The notes below the pieces were generated by a model that was not told the origin of the DNA, made no database searches, and was given only the letters and a program-made list of their open reading frames with translations. Below, one piece after another: positions 15,270-24,090 of a DNA stretch of 64,000 nucleotides (positions are counted from its first letter, which is position 1; each line of letters opens with the position of its first letter). A program made the translations under genes and the position numbers. The stretch spans positions 62,001 through 126,000 of the forward strand of contig CAYULW010000002.1 in assembly GCA_964445815.1 (NCBI GenBank). Reading direction: 5' to 3'. Source of the DNA: CAYULW01 sp964445815 (GTDB lineage Bacteria; Bacteroidota; Bacteroidia; Flavobacteriales_E; Vicingaceae).

Positions 15270-17183
15270 ATGCGATTTACTTTTCTGATTATTTTCTTTA
15301 TTACCATAAACATCCAAGCCAAAGAGATAGACACTTCTTTTGTGATGGGAAGGGTTGTTCTGGCACATCAAATTCAAGATGAATATCCGGATTCGGCTTA
15401 TACCATTGCAAAAGAAGTTCTTGCTTACTCTTCCGAAAGAGATTATGATGAGGGTATGGCCTATGCTTATTTGCGCATGGGACATTTAATGAATGTATCC
15501 GGAAAGAATGATTCTGCGCTTCATTTTGCTATGCAAGCCTATCAACTTAGAAAAGCCAGAGAGGATTATAAAGGAGCCATTGGTGCTGCTTTTACATTAT
15601 CATACATTTATAATGAGTTGGGTCAATCAGATTCGGCTTTTTCTATTCTTTATCAAGCCATTGAATTGGAGAAATCCATTTCAGATAGCTTGACATTAGC
15701 TCAATTACACCTTGAATTGGGACAATTGTTGAGAGAATATGAAAATCACGATGCTGCCATTGAAAGCATTGAAAAGGCGAAAACATTTAATTCAACAATT
15801 AAGGATAAGTACCTCAGCATTCAAATTTATGATGCTCTTGGGTCGGTTTATTATGCTTCAAATCAAAACTTGAAGGCATTGGATGAATATTTAAAGGCGA
15901 ATCAATTACTTTCTGAGGATGAATTTTCTACAAGTTTAATGTTAAATTTAAACAACCTTGCCAATTGTTACACTCGGCTAGATAACCATGAAAAGGCAAA
16001 GCGCATTTATCTTTTAATCATTAGAGAACTTAGAGCTAGTAAGAGGTATCCTGATCTTTCATTGGCTTATTTTAACATTGGTATGCTTTATTCTAATAAT
16101 GAGAATTGTGACAGTGCGATTTACTATTACAATAAATCATACAATATTGCTTACATGAATGATGATGTTTACCGTCAGGCAGCTTGTGAACATCAAAAGG
16201 CAAAATGTTTTCACGAATTGGGGAATCATGAGTCAGCCTATATTCACCATTATCGGTTTAAAGAATTGAGCGATAGTCTTCTAAACATAGACAAGCTAAG
16301 TTTGATTGAGGAGTTAAATACAAAATATCAGACTAGGTTAAAAGAACAAGAAATCGAACTACTGGATAAGGAAAATAAGACTAAAACAGCTCAACGTAAT
16401 GCTCTTGTCATTGGAATTTTTCTTTTGATGATTTTAGCGTCAGCAATCATCTTTTTCTTTTCTCAGAAAAACAAGATTAGCAAACAAAAACAGCAAATTG
16501 CTCAACAAAAGTTAGACAGTGTATTGGATGAGCAGGAGATCAAAACCTACAATGCCATGATAGAAGGGCAAGAAGAAGAGCGACAACGTATTGCTAGCGA
16601 TTTGCATGATCGCTTGGGAAGTATGCTCTCCACCATAAAACTTTTGTTTTCATCATTAGAAGAGAAGATTGTCAATGTACAAAACGAGAACAAGACACAA
16701 TACGAGAAAGCGACTAACTTAATTGATGAGGCTTGTGTTGAAGTCAGGCGCATTTCTCATAATTTAAGTTCGGGTTTGGTGGCCAATTACGGTTTGGTGA
16801 AAGCGCTTGAAGATTTATGTGAAACCATCAATCATAGCTCTAAGGTAGAGTGTAAGTTGTTGACGTATAACATGGAAGAAGGCTTGCCACTGCGTTTTGA
16901 AGTAGAATTGTATCGCATTGCTCAGGAAGTATTGAATAATGCTTTAAAACATGCCGATGCAAATACGATAACCATACAGTTGGGCAGATTGGAAGATGAA
17001 ATGAGCATGACCATAGAAGATGACGGAAAGGGCTTTGAGGTAGATAAAACTAAAGGAAAGGAAGGCATGGGCTTAGACAGTATGAGGAAAAGAGCTGAGA
17101 AATTAAACGGAAACTTATACATCGATTCCGATATTGACAAAGGCACGATTACCATCGTTGAAATACCATTGAATAGAACATGA
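15270..17183 (+). CDS. TPR-containing sensor histidine kinase (HisKA_3/NarX type)
   Basis: The 637-residue product starts at MRFTFLIIFFITINIQAKE, a signal peptide; an upstream extension into the previous gene is rejected. About ten periplasmic TPR helices (30-370) lead to one membrane helix (about 382-402, ALVIGIFLLMILASAIIFFF), a coiled coil and a HisKA_3 dimerisation domain with RIASDLHDRLG (phospho-acceptor His446). An HATPase domain follows, with EVLNNALKHA, DDGKGF and GMGLDSM motifs. It should phosphorylate the LuxR-type regulator whose ATG overlaps its stop by 4 bases. Signal unknown; TPRs suggest a protein ligand. Confidence 0.9.
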   Translation: MRFTFLIIFFITINIQAKEIDTSFVMGRVVLAHQIQDEYPDSAYTIAKEVLAYSSERDYDEGMAYAYLRMGHLMNVSGKNDSALHFAMQAYQLRKAREDYKGAIGAAFTLSYIYNELGQSDSAFSILYQAIELEKSISDSLTLAQLHLELGQLLREYENHDAAIESIEKAKTFNSTIKDKYLSIQIYDALGSVYYASNQNLKALDEYLKANQLLSEDEFSTSLMLNLNNLANCYTRLDNHEKAKRIYLLIIRELRASKRYPDLSLAYFNIGMLYSNNENCDSAIYYYNKSYNIAYMNDDVYRQAACEHQKAKCFHELGNHESAYIHHYRFKELSDSLLNIDKLSLIEELNTKYQTRLKEQEIELLDKENKTKTAQRNALVIGIFLLMILASAIIFFFSQKNKISKQKQQIAQQKLDSVLDEQEIKTYNAMIEGQEEERQRIASDLHDRLGSMLSTIKLLFSSLEEKIVNVQNENKTQYEKATNLIDEACVEVRRISHNLSSGLVANYGLVKALEDLCETINHSSKVECKLLTYNMEEGLPLRFEVELYRIAQEVLNNALKHADANTITIQLGRLEDEMSMTIEDDGKGFEVDKTKGKEGMGLDSMRKRAEKLNGNLYIDSDIDKGTITIVEIPLNRT

Positions 17184-17821
17184 TAAAAGTTGTAATTGTT
17201 GATGACCATCAGATATTTATTGATGGACTCAAAGAGTTGTTTAAAGGCATAGAAAACATTGAGGTGGTCGGAGAGGCGAATAATGGAGTGGATCTGATTG
17301 ATCTCCTGAGTAAAAGGGCTTGTGATGTGGTCTTACTGGATGTAAACATGCCAAAAATGGATGGTTTGGCATCTGCTAAGTATTTGGTTGAACATCATGA
17401 ACAGATTAAAATCCTAATGTTGACCATGCACGATACGAAACTGTACATTGAGAAATTGCTCAAAGCCGGTGCGCATGGTTATATTTTAAAGAATACGGGT
17501 AGAGCTGAATTAAAAACTGCCATAGAGGCGGTATACAATGGAGAAAATTATTACAGTCAATCGGTGACCCAAACCATTATGCAGAGCCTTAACAAAAATA
17601 ATCTTAACCGCAAGACTGTTCAGGTTGAATTGACCGATCGTGAAAAGGACGTGTTAAAACTCATTGCCAAAGAGTTGACTTCTCATGAGATCGCTGAAGA
17701 ATTATTCATTAGTCATCATACAGTAGAATCTCATCGTAAGAACCTCATTGCCAAATTGGGGGTCAGAAGTTTGGCCGGTTTGGTGAAATATGCTGTAAAA
17801 ATGGGTTTGGATGAAGATTGA
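17180..17821 (+). CDS. NarL/LuxR-family response regulator
   Basis: A 213-residue regulator: receiver domain (1-120) with VDDHQ, phosphorylation site Asp54 (VVLLDVNMPKMDG) and the conserved Lys in GYILKNTG, then a LuxR helix-turn-helix (about 148-208, LTDREKDVLKLIAKELTSHE ... HHTVESHRKNLIAKLGV). It overlaps the kinase gene by 4 bases (ATGA) and is its obvious partner. Targets are unknown, possibly the two small upstream genes of the same cluster. Confidence 0.95.
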   Translation: MIKVVIVDDHQIFIDGLKELFKGIENIEVVGEANNGVDLIDLLSKRACDVVLLDVNMPKMDGLASAKYLVEHHEQIKILMLTMHDTKLYIEKLLKAGAHGYILKNTGRAELKTAIEAVYNGENYYSQSVTQTIMQSLNKNNLNRKTVQVELTDREKDVLKLIAKELTSHEIAEELFISHHTVESHRKNLIAKLGVRSLAGLVKYAVKMGLDED

Positions 17822-17822
17822 G

Positions 17823-17858
17823 TATTTCTTAGTGGAGAAATAAAATCTGTTTTTTATT
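17823..17858 (+). terminator. weak hairpin and T-run after the response regulator
   Basis: TATTTCT (17823-17829) pairs with AGAAATA (17836-17842) around a 6-base loop. A run of six T begins 8 bases later. The stem is AT-rich, so this is a weak terminator candidate. Confidence 0.3.
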
Positions 17859-17896
17859 GTGTAACATGACTTACATAAACAACTAAACAGCACGGC

Positions 17897-17904
17897 TATT
17901 TTTG
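17897..17904 (+). promoter_or_regulatory. candidate -7 box of the rhodanese gene
   Basis: TATTTTTG is an exact TAnnTTTG match 16 bases before the ATG at 17921. No clear -33 TTG at the normal distance. Confidence 0.45.
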
Positions 17905-17920
17905 TCAAAAAATTAAAATA

Positions 17921-18235
17921 ATGTTCAACACCATAAAATCAATATTCGGATTAGGTACACCTGTAGATTATAAAGCCCTTAAGGAAAGTGGAGCCCTTAT
18001 ACTTGATGTGAGAACACCTGCCGAATTCCATGGGGGGCATATCAAAGGATCGAAAAATGTGCCTTTGGATCAGATTGAGAAAAAGCTTGAATCGTTTAAA
18101 GATAAAAAGCAAACCATTATTACTTGTTGTGCATCAGGCATGAGGAGCGCTTCTGCTAAAAACATTTTAAAATCCAAAGGGTTTGAAAATGTATACAATG
18201 GCGGTGGATGGCAAAGCTTGCAGAGAAAGGTTTAG
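17921..18235 (+). CDS. rhodanese-like sulfurtransferase domain protein
   Basis: A single-domain, 104-residue cytoplasmic protein. The CH2A motif ALILDVRTPAEFHGGHIKGS, followed by NVPLD, and the active-site loop CCASGMRS (catalytic Cys in the C-x-S-G-x-R-S loop) are intact. It should carry persulfide sulfur from thiosulfate or another donor to an acceptor. The closing motif GGGWQSL is typical of small rhodaneses of Bacteroidota. It has its own promoter box and appears monocistronic. Confidence 0.92.
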   Translation: MFNTIKSIFGLGTPVDYKALKESGALILDVRTPAEFHGGHIKGSKNVPLDQIEKKLESFKDKKQTIITCCASGMRSASAKNILKSKGFENVYNGGGWQSLQRKV

Positions 18236-18267
18236 GTTTAAATAGTGTAGGTGCTGTGGTTGTTCCT

Positions 18268-19101
18268 TTACAGGGATTTGGTGTATGTTAAACTGTGATT
18301 CGAGATGTAATCATTTACCATCTCAAGAGAAACCGCATCAAAAGCCTCATGATAAGCATGTCTTTTAAAATAGCCTTTTTCAATCAGTGCTTTTGCCTGA
18401 TAAAAAGCCTCTTTAGAAAGTTTTGGAAAATCCGTCTCTCGATAGCATAAGCCTTTATAAAAATAAGCCATAGCACATTGTGGATAGTTGGCAATGGCCA
18501 GATTGAAACTCTCAATGGCTTCATTAAACTTTTCGAGTTCCATAAAACAGATTCCTCGATAAACGTAGGCATAGACATCCACATGCTCTCCTTCATAGTC
18601 AATCAAAAGATCAAATTCACGTATGGCAGAGCTATAGTCACCCATTTGCTTGTAACAAAGTCCTTTCAGGTAATTAATGTGTTCGCCCCAGCAAAAATCA
18701 GGCTGATCTGGTGTAAAATCATCATAACGCTTTAGTCGATCTAAGGCTCTTGGATAATCTCTGTAATAATAAAGCAGTAACCAGCCATAATAATAACCGG
18801 TTTCTTTAGGGTTAAGTTCCCATGCTTTCTCCAGCAGTGGAAAGGCAATGTGATAATCGCCGATTTTAGTATGTGCCATTGATTTTCCCTGATAATACTT
18901 AGATTCATCCGGATTAATCGCAATCAATGCATCACTATTGGCTTGTCTTTTAAGGCTGCCTTGATAGAATTTCTTTCTTTTGAGTAAAAGAGTATTTTCA
19001 TCAAGTTTCTGTAAAAGGTTTGCACTTTTTTCGCATGAACCCATCAGAAACAGTAAACCAAGTAATAGACCACTAAGGAAATATTTCAACGACTTTGCCA
19101 T
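18268..19101 (-). CDS. TPR lipoprotein
   Basis: The 277-residue product begins with a lipoprotein signal (LLGLLFLMGSC, Cys about 23). About six tetratricopeptide repeats follow with typical spacing, for example YYYGWLLLYYYRDYPRALDRL and AYVYRGICFMELEKFNEAIESF. It should be an envelope scaffold protein. Its first 29 bases overlap the 3' end of the preceding lipoprotein gene in another frame, so the two are coupled. Partners unknown. Confidence 0.8.
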   Translation of the reverse strand: MAKSLKYFLSGLLLGLLFLMGSCEKSANLLQKLDENTLLLKRKKFYQGSLKRQANSDALIAINPDESKYYQGKSMAHTKIGDYHIAFPLLEKAWELNPKETGYYYGWLLLYYYRDYPRALDRLKRYDDFTPDQPDFCWGEHINYLKGLCYKQMGDYSSAIREFDLLIDYEGEHVDVYAYVYRGICFMELEKFNEAIESFNLAIANYPQCAMAYFYKGLCYRETDFPKLSKEAFYQAKALIEKGYFKRHAYHEAFDAVSLEMVNDYISNHSLTYTKSL

Positions 19102-20122
19102 TTTTAATTTTGTAGGTTAAAAAACGATAAGTATCAATCGGTTCTCTTTGTTTATTTACTCCTGCATTCCAATCGGTAAGGGTCTTGGTGAATTCAAAAA
19201 TCTGTTTAGAAATGTCCTTCGGAAAGGTCTTTAAGCGGTAATTCTCATCGAACTCCATCATCTTAAAACGTCCGGGTTTTCCTTTACAGTTGACAATAAA
19301 TTCTATTTTGATGAGGCCTGATTCTGTTGAAGCTTCAGGAGCTTTGTATTGAGTCCTAAATAGCTTGTTGATTTTGTAGATGCCTCCCTTGTAAAAAGTG
19401 TCTTTATAATAATAGCGGTGATGAGGATTGTTTCTGTATAAATAGGAATTACAGGTTTGGAAATCATCAAGCTGCATGTTTTCCTGTTTTGAATCCAGAG
19501 TATAATGAACACTTTTCCATTTCCCGTTTTGCCATCTGTTCACCTTAAAACCACCCTCGTTTATCTCTGTAATGACCTCTGTAAATCGCGGATTTTTTTC
19601 ACATTTAAAGACAGAACCATACTTGAGCAGAAAGGAAATGCCGTTCTTTTTCCATATTTTCCAACAGGCTTTTTCTACGCGATTTTTAGATTGGATAAGG
19701 ACTTCATGATCTGAAGTGAATTGTATGGTATCATATTCACTTGTAAAGGTCTTGTTCAGAAAATAGTCACTAGGCGCATTAATTTTTTTAGCGGAATTAA
19801 CGTTAAAGTAAAAAGAAGAATAAGCATCGCGAAATTGAAACTCCGTCTCTTTCAGGAGGTATTGTGCCGGTAAAAATTTTAGAGTATCTATATAGAGGTT
19901 TTGATGTTCCAATCGCCATTCACCTGTATCAGATGTTTCACTTCCTACCCAGCCCATTTCTATTTCGCCATTCTCTTTAGCCCATAAATAGCGGGGCAGA
20001 GGAGTATAGAAATTCGCGTCCATCTCGTAAGCCGCACCAATCCAAAACCCCTCAAAAGACGATTCTCTTTTACAGGAGAATAGAAGTAAAGCGATTGCTA
20101 TGTAGAGAACAAACTTCCTCAT
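19073..20122 (-). CDS. hypothetical lipoprotein
   Basis: A 349-residue protein with a lipoprotein signal (MRKFVLYIAIALLLFSCK, Cys17). The mature part is beta-rich with many aromatic residues; the first half reads like a lipocalin/META-type 'effect-of-size' domain (GFWIGAAYEMDANFYTP ... TGEWRLEHQNLYIDTLKF). The C-terminal part (LIKIEFIVNCKGKPGRFKMM) resembles a TonB C-terminal-like energy-transducer fold, common in Bacteroidota lipoproteins. I do not recognise the family with certainty. It overlaps the TPR lipoprotein gene by 29 bases. Confidence 0.65.
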   Translation of the reverse strand: MRKFVLYIAIALLLFSCKRESSFEGFWIGAAYEMDANFYTPLPRYLWAKENGEIEMGWVGSETSDTGEWRLEHQNLYIDTLKFLPAQYLLKETEFQFRDAYSSFYFNVNSAKKINAPSDYFLNKTFTSEYDTIQFTSDHEVLIQSKNRVEKACWKIWKKNGISFLLKYGSVFKCEKNPRFTEVITEINEGGFKVNRWQNGKWKSVHYTLDSKQENMQLDDFQTCNSYLYRNNPHHRYYYKDTFYKGGIYKINKLFRTQYKAPEASTESGLIKIEFIVNCKGKPGRFKMMEFDENYRLKTFPKDISKQIFEFTKTLTDWNAGVNKQREPIDTYRFLTYKIKNGKVVEIFP

Positions 20123-20197
20123 CTTGCGAAGATAAAGGAAGCCTTATTGATATTTTCCTAAGGAATGTTAATCTATAGGGTATGCGATAAACTCAAT

Positions 20198-23100
20198 CTA
20201 TTTTACAAAATACTTACTTGTGAAAATGCCTTCAGGAGAAGTGACTTTAATTAAATGTAGGCCTTTGTTAAGTGTTCTTCCATGTAAGAGTTCCATCTCA
20301 AGATAAACCGTTCCTTCTTCAATAAGAAGAGTGCGGTCCAAAACTAATTTTCCTGATTCGTCTAGAATACTGATGTTGTATTTTCCCGATTTAAAATTGA
20401 TGAATTCCACAAAGATGCTGTTACCGTCTCCCGGATTAGGGTAAAGTAAAACCTCACTGTCTGTCGTTTCATTAAACTTAAGCTGCCTACTTACCGCAAC
20501 CGGATCAAAGCTCTCTGATTGACCATTAAAATCTGTTTGACTTAATCTATAGTAACTGATTCCTTGATAAGGTGATTGATCTATCGTTTGATATTTTCGT
20601 TCAATATTGGAATTACCCGCCCCAATGACTTTATTAACAAACTCCCAATGTGTTCCATTCATAGATCTTTCTACAATAAAGAAATCATTATTAACTTCTG
20701 AGCTTGTAAACCATGTGACTTCAACATTATTGTCATGATTAAATTCAGCATGGAAGCTCAGAAGCTCAATTGGTAAGGGAGTTGATATAGCATCTATAGA
20801 TCCGACTGTAAATCGCTGATTATCCGAAAAGTCAATTCCTGTCCAAGAGAATACATCACTTCCAAGGTCTGTTGCACCTGAAAGCACTCCACCAGAGCCA
20901 ACGGTTTCATCAATAAATAGTCCGTCATTATCGGTGTCTATTAACAATCTTAAGTCAGATGCAGCTATTGACCCAAAGACAGATGAGAGATCAAAAGAAA
21001 TATTCACAGTACCCACATCTCCTGTTTCGCTTACACGCCAAACTCTTGCTAATCGGCTTTCAATTATTAAGGGCAGGTCAATAATTCCGAATGAACTTAA
21101 TGCGCCATTGTTATGTCCCCAGATTAAGTACTCACTATTATCCATGTCAGATGCTGTATTAATACGTACTATTCCCGTACCTTGTGCATCAAGGTGATTA
21201 GTACCATCTGCTGCTTGACCAATTCCTGCAACGTCAAAATCAAATCCATTATCATCTTCATCATAGTTGTCATTAGCATCTAAACTAAAGCCATATTTGG
21301 CAGCCATCGCATTATGCACAATTATGCGTTGTGCATCATTTAGCGGACCTGAATATATCATAACTTCTCCTAAAGAAGCATCAACCTCTCTTCCTGTAGT
21401 ACTTTCCTCATTCCCAATATATAGCTCGTTGGAGTTTGTTTGCGGAGTTCGTGTTTCAGCATCTGTTTCGGTTTGATTTCCATCAATAAAAAACTCAAAG
21501 TTAGATTGATCATAATCTAGTTGATATATGCCATAATTAGAGGTTGAAAATGTTTCATCAGGTTCTGCATCGGTACTGCGTGCGGCTGTAGTATAATATA
21601 CTGGATAATGAAAGTTGCCGGTTGATGGGAAGTTTGTTAGAAACTCATAGTTTTCTTGAGCATCAGGACCTTTTACAATAAATGCATTATAGTTCTTATG
21701 GTTATTAATTATTCCCACAATTAATATGCTCCAAGTTGTAAGATCCAGGCTATTGTCATCAGAAGCTGTTAAGTAGTGATCACTTCCATCAAAAGTGATA
21801 ATAGGATGTGAGTTAGTTCCAGTTCCGTCATAATCCGGGCGATTACTAGCAGCAGGGGGGGTGGCATGGTTGTCATAACCTGACTGATCATCCCATTGGG
21901 TGACTTCATTAGAGCTTTCAGAAACACCTTGATTAGCGTCTAACCATAAACTCAAAGTGCCTGTACCATCAGTATCTCCCACACCTCCGGGGCCTAAATA
22001 CCCTAATGTAGCTACGCCTATTGTAAAACGTTCATTATCATCTATATCAACACCTGTCCATTCATAAACGCTACCACCTGTATTCGTTGCGCCGGAAATG
22101 ACACTAGCACCACTTTCATCGCTAAAGGAACCATCATTATCTGAGTCAATAATTAATCTGAGGTCATCAGTAGGATAGGTGCCGGATAAATTTGCCAGAT
22201 CAAATGAAATTGTTATTGTTCCAACTTCACCACTTTCAGAAGCTCTCCATTTTCGAACCAAGATTTGACCAACACCAGATGGTGCATCACTACTTGTGAA
22301 ACTCAATGAGCCATTATCATGTCCCCATATGATAAATTCGCTGTTGGCTAAACCTGAAGGCGATCTCATTCTTACAATTCCTGTACCCTGTGCATCCTCA
22401 TGACTAGTTCCGTCACTAGCTTGTCCAATACCTGCTACTTCAAAATCAAAATTTCCATTTCCTCCATCATCTTCATCGTATAAATCATTGGAAGAAAGGC
22501 TTATGGCATATTTTGCTGCTAAATAATTCTGAATAATAATGCGCTGTGCCAGATTAGCACTTGCCTTAAACGCAATCATTTCAGCAATTTCACCATCCAT
22601 TGTTTCTGACCCTTGTCTGCCAATACCAAAGTCTGTCCAGCTTTGCAATGTCCCATCATAGGAAACTGTGCCTGCAGTAGCTCCATTGACGTATTGTGTG
22701 ATGTCACTACCATCATAATCTTGTGTAATGGCATAAAATTGACCGGTAGATAATGAAGTGACCTGCGAAATGTTTCGTATTGTAACACTAGATTCAATTC
22801 CCCTTCCCCAAATATTTCCAGTTCCGGTACTGACCCACATGCCTATTGTTTTGGTAGTTGTAGTGCCACTAAATGCATTTCCGGAGGTAGCTGCATGAAT
22901 GATGCCGTCATTTGAGCCAGAGCCAAACCCATTGAGTTGAAATACGGTAAAAATGGTCGCCTCATCGTTAGTGGTTAAGCTGGAAGATAAGATGCGTTCA
23001 TCAGTATCATCAAATACTACAGTAGAAAACCCGTTAACGGCATTGGTATTTAAACTTGGTCTTTCAGAAACATCAGATTCGCTGGCATGATGATCATTAC

Positions 23101-23809
23101 CTGAAGCATCATTCCATTGCTGAATGTTTTGACCATCTGTAGCACCCGTAGAGCCTGCATCCGTGTAGGTATTGCCTTCTGCAACTAGCCACAGTTCTAA
23201 CTCGCCTGAGCCATCTGTTTCGCCCACGCCTCCTGGCCCATCAATCCCTAAGCTACTTGCTGTCCCTGTGACAACAATATCATCGAACAAACCTCTGTCA
23301 CCCCCATCGTCATTATTGACTAAAACGGTAATGGTTAAAGAAGAGCCTGAAAGACCTGTTACTGAATTCGTAGCCGTTCCTCCGAAGTTTCCTTCTCCAT
23401 TCCCGACGCCAAACTCAACATTTCCGGAACCGGTATTGTAATAAGTTCTAACATAATCGCCATCATTATCGTAGTTAGTCTCTCCTATAAGGATAGAAAT
23501 ACCAATATTCGTATAACCGGTCAAATCTATACTTTCAGAAGTCCAAGTCATATCACCATCTGTATTTCGTCCGCTCATTGAAAGAGTTCCCGAAATAACA
23601 TTAGCACTTTCTACACGCCACCAATTTGATGGAGTTCCCGTTTTTGTCCAGTCTACTCCAGTTGGTGAGTTATTATCTTGAGCAGTCTGATCATTGTCTG
23701 AGTATCCGGTTTCAAAATCTACACTCCAAAGGGTCACTTGACCATTAACACCTCCAGAAAAAAACAAGAAACATACAATGATGATAATCTTGTTGGTTGA
23801 GTATCTCAT
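20198..23809 (-). CDS. large T9SS cargo protein with two LamG-like domains
   Basis: A 1203-residue secreted protein with a signal peptide (about 1-23) and an N-terminal beta-sandwich (24-190, VDFETGYSDNDQ...). Two tandem modules follow, each with GPGGVG(E/D)TDG(S/T)G, a LamG/concanavalin-like domain with LWL...QWNDASGNDHHA or QWDDQSGYDNHA, and a linked domain ending in LRL(I/L)ID(S/T)DNDG...RFT(I/V)G. Then come an FnIII-like module (VEVTWFTSSEVNNDFFIVERS) and a type A sorting domain ending TSKYFVK. It probably binds carbohydrate or mediates adhesion at the surface. Asp-rich stretches suggest calcium binding. A good promoter precedes it. Confidence 0.88.
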   Translation of the reverse strand: MRYSTNKIIIIVCFLFFSGGVNGQVTLWSVDFETGYSDNDQTAQDNNSPTGVDWTKTGTPSNWWRVESANVISGTLSMSGRNTDGDMTWTSESIDLTGYTNIGISILIGETNYDNDGDYVRTYYNTGSGNVEFGVGNGEGNFGGTATNSVTGLSGSSLTITVLVNNDDGGDRGLFDDIVVTGTASSLGIDGPGGVGETDGSGELELWLVAEGNTYTDAGSTGATDGQNIQQWNDASGNDHHASESDVSERPSLNTNAVNGFSTVVFDDTDERILSSSLTTNDEATIFTVFQLNGFGSGSNDGIIHAATSGNAFSGTTTTKTIGMWVSTGTGNIWGRGIESSVTIRNISQVTSLSTGQFYAITQDYDGSDITQYVNGATAGTVSYDGTLQSWTDFGIGRQGSETMDGEIAEMIAFKASANLAQRIIIQNYLAAKYAISLSSNDLYDEDDGGNGNFDFEVAGIGQASDGTSHEDAQGTGIVRMRSPSGLANSEFIIWGHDNGSLSFTSSDAPSGVGQILVRKWRASESGEVGTITISFDLANLSGTYPTDDLRLIIDSDNDGSFSDESGASVISGATNTGGSVYEWTGVDIDDNERFTIGVATLGYLGPGGVGDTDGTGTLSLWLDANQGVSESSNEVTQWDDQSGYDNHATPPAASNRPDYDGTGTNSHPIITFDGSDHYLTASDDNSLDLTTWSILIVGIINNHKNYNAFIVKGPDAQENYEFLTNFPSTGNFHYPVYYTTAARSTDAEPDETFSTSNYGIYQLDYDQSNFEFFIDGNQTETDAETRTPQTNSNELYIGNEESTTGREVDASLGEVMIYSGPLNDAQRIIVHNAMAAKYGFSLDANDNYDEDDNGFDFDVAGIGQAADGTNHLDAQGTGIVRINTASDMDNSEYLIWGHNNGALSSFGIIDLPLIIESRLARVWRVSETGDVGTVNISFDLSSVFGSIAASDLRLLIDTDNDGLFIDETVGSGGVLSGATDLGSDVFSWTGIDFSDNQRFTVGSIDAISTPLPIELLSFHAEFNHDNNVEVTWFTSSEVNNDFFIVERSMNGTHWEFVNKVIGAGNSNIERKYQTIDQSPYQGISYYRLSQTDFNGQSESFDPVAVSRQLKFNETTDSEVLLYPNPGDGNSIFVEFINFKSGKYNISILDESGKLVLDRTLLIEEGTVYLEMELLHGRTLNKGLHLIKVTSPEGIFTSKYFVK

Positions 23810-23832
23810 TTTTTATGGAAAAAGTTCTCTTA

Positions 23833-23864
23833 CAAAAGTATAAGAAAAAATTTTATTTTAACAA
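23833..23864 (-). promoter_or_regulatory. promoter of the 1203-residue T9SS protein gene
   Basis: On the minus strand, TACTTTTG (complement of 23833-23840) matches TAnnTTTG exactly, 23 bases before the ATG. A TTG (complement of 23862-23864) lies 21 bases upstream as the -33 element. Confidence 0.6.
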
Positions 23865-23886
23865 TAAATTAATCCTATTTATTTGA

Positions 23887-24090
23887 TTAGTAAGTTGCTG
23901 CGCTCTTACTTGAATCGGATTTTAATTTTGAGAGTTCAGCACTCACATTGATCAACTGTGCTTCCGTAGCTTCTAATTTTATCTTTAAGCGTTCAATTTC
24001 CTTATCGGCTTCTGTGTTTTGCTCAGGGCAAGGCTGTTGGCAGGCGATTACTAAAAGAGTGAATATACTAATGCTGAATAGAGTTTTCAT
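23887..24090 (-). CDS. small coiled-coil lipoprotein
   Basis: A 67-residue product with a lipoprotein signal (FTLLVIAC, Cys17). A short coiled coil follows (about 30-60, DKEIERLKIKLEATEAQLIN) with hydrophobic heptad spacing, similar in layout to Lpp-like envelope lipoproteins. Its start overlaps the end of the patatin-like gene by 23 bases, so it is the last gene of the hut-patatin run. Function unknown. Confidence 0.65.
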   Translation of the reverse strand: MKTLFSISIFTLLVIACQQPCPEQNTEADKEIERLKIKLEATEAQLINVSAELSKLKSDSSKSAATY

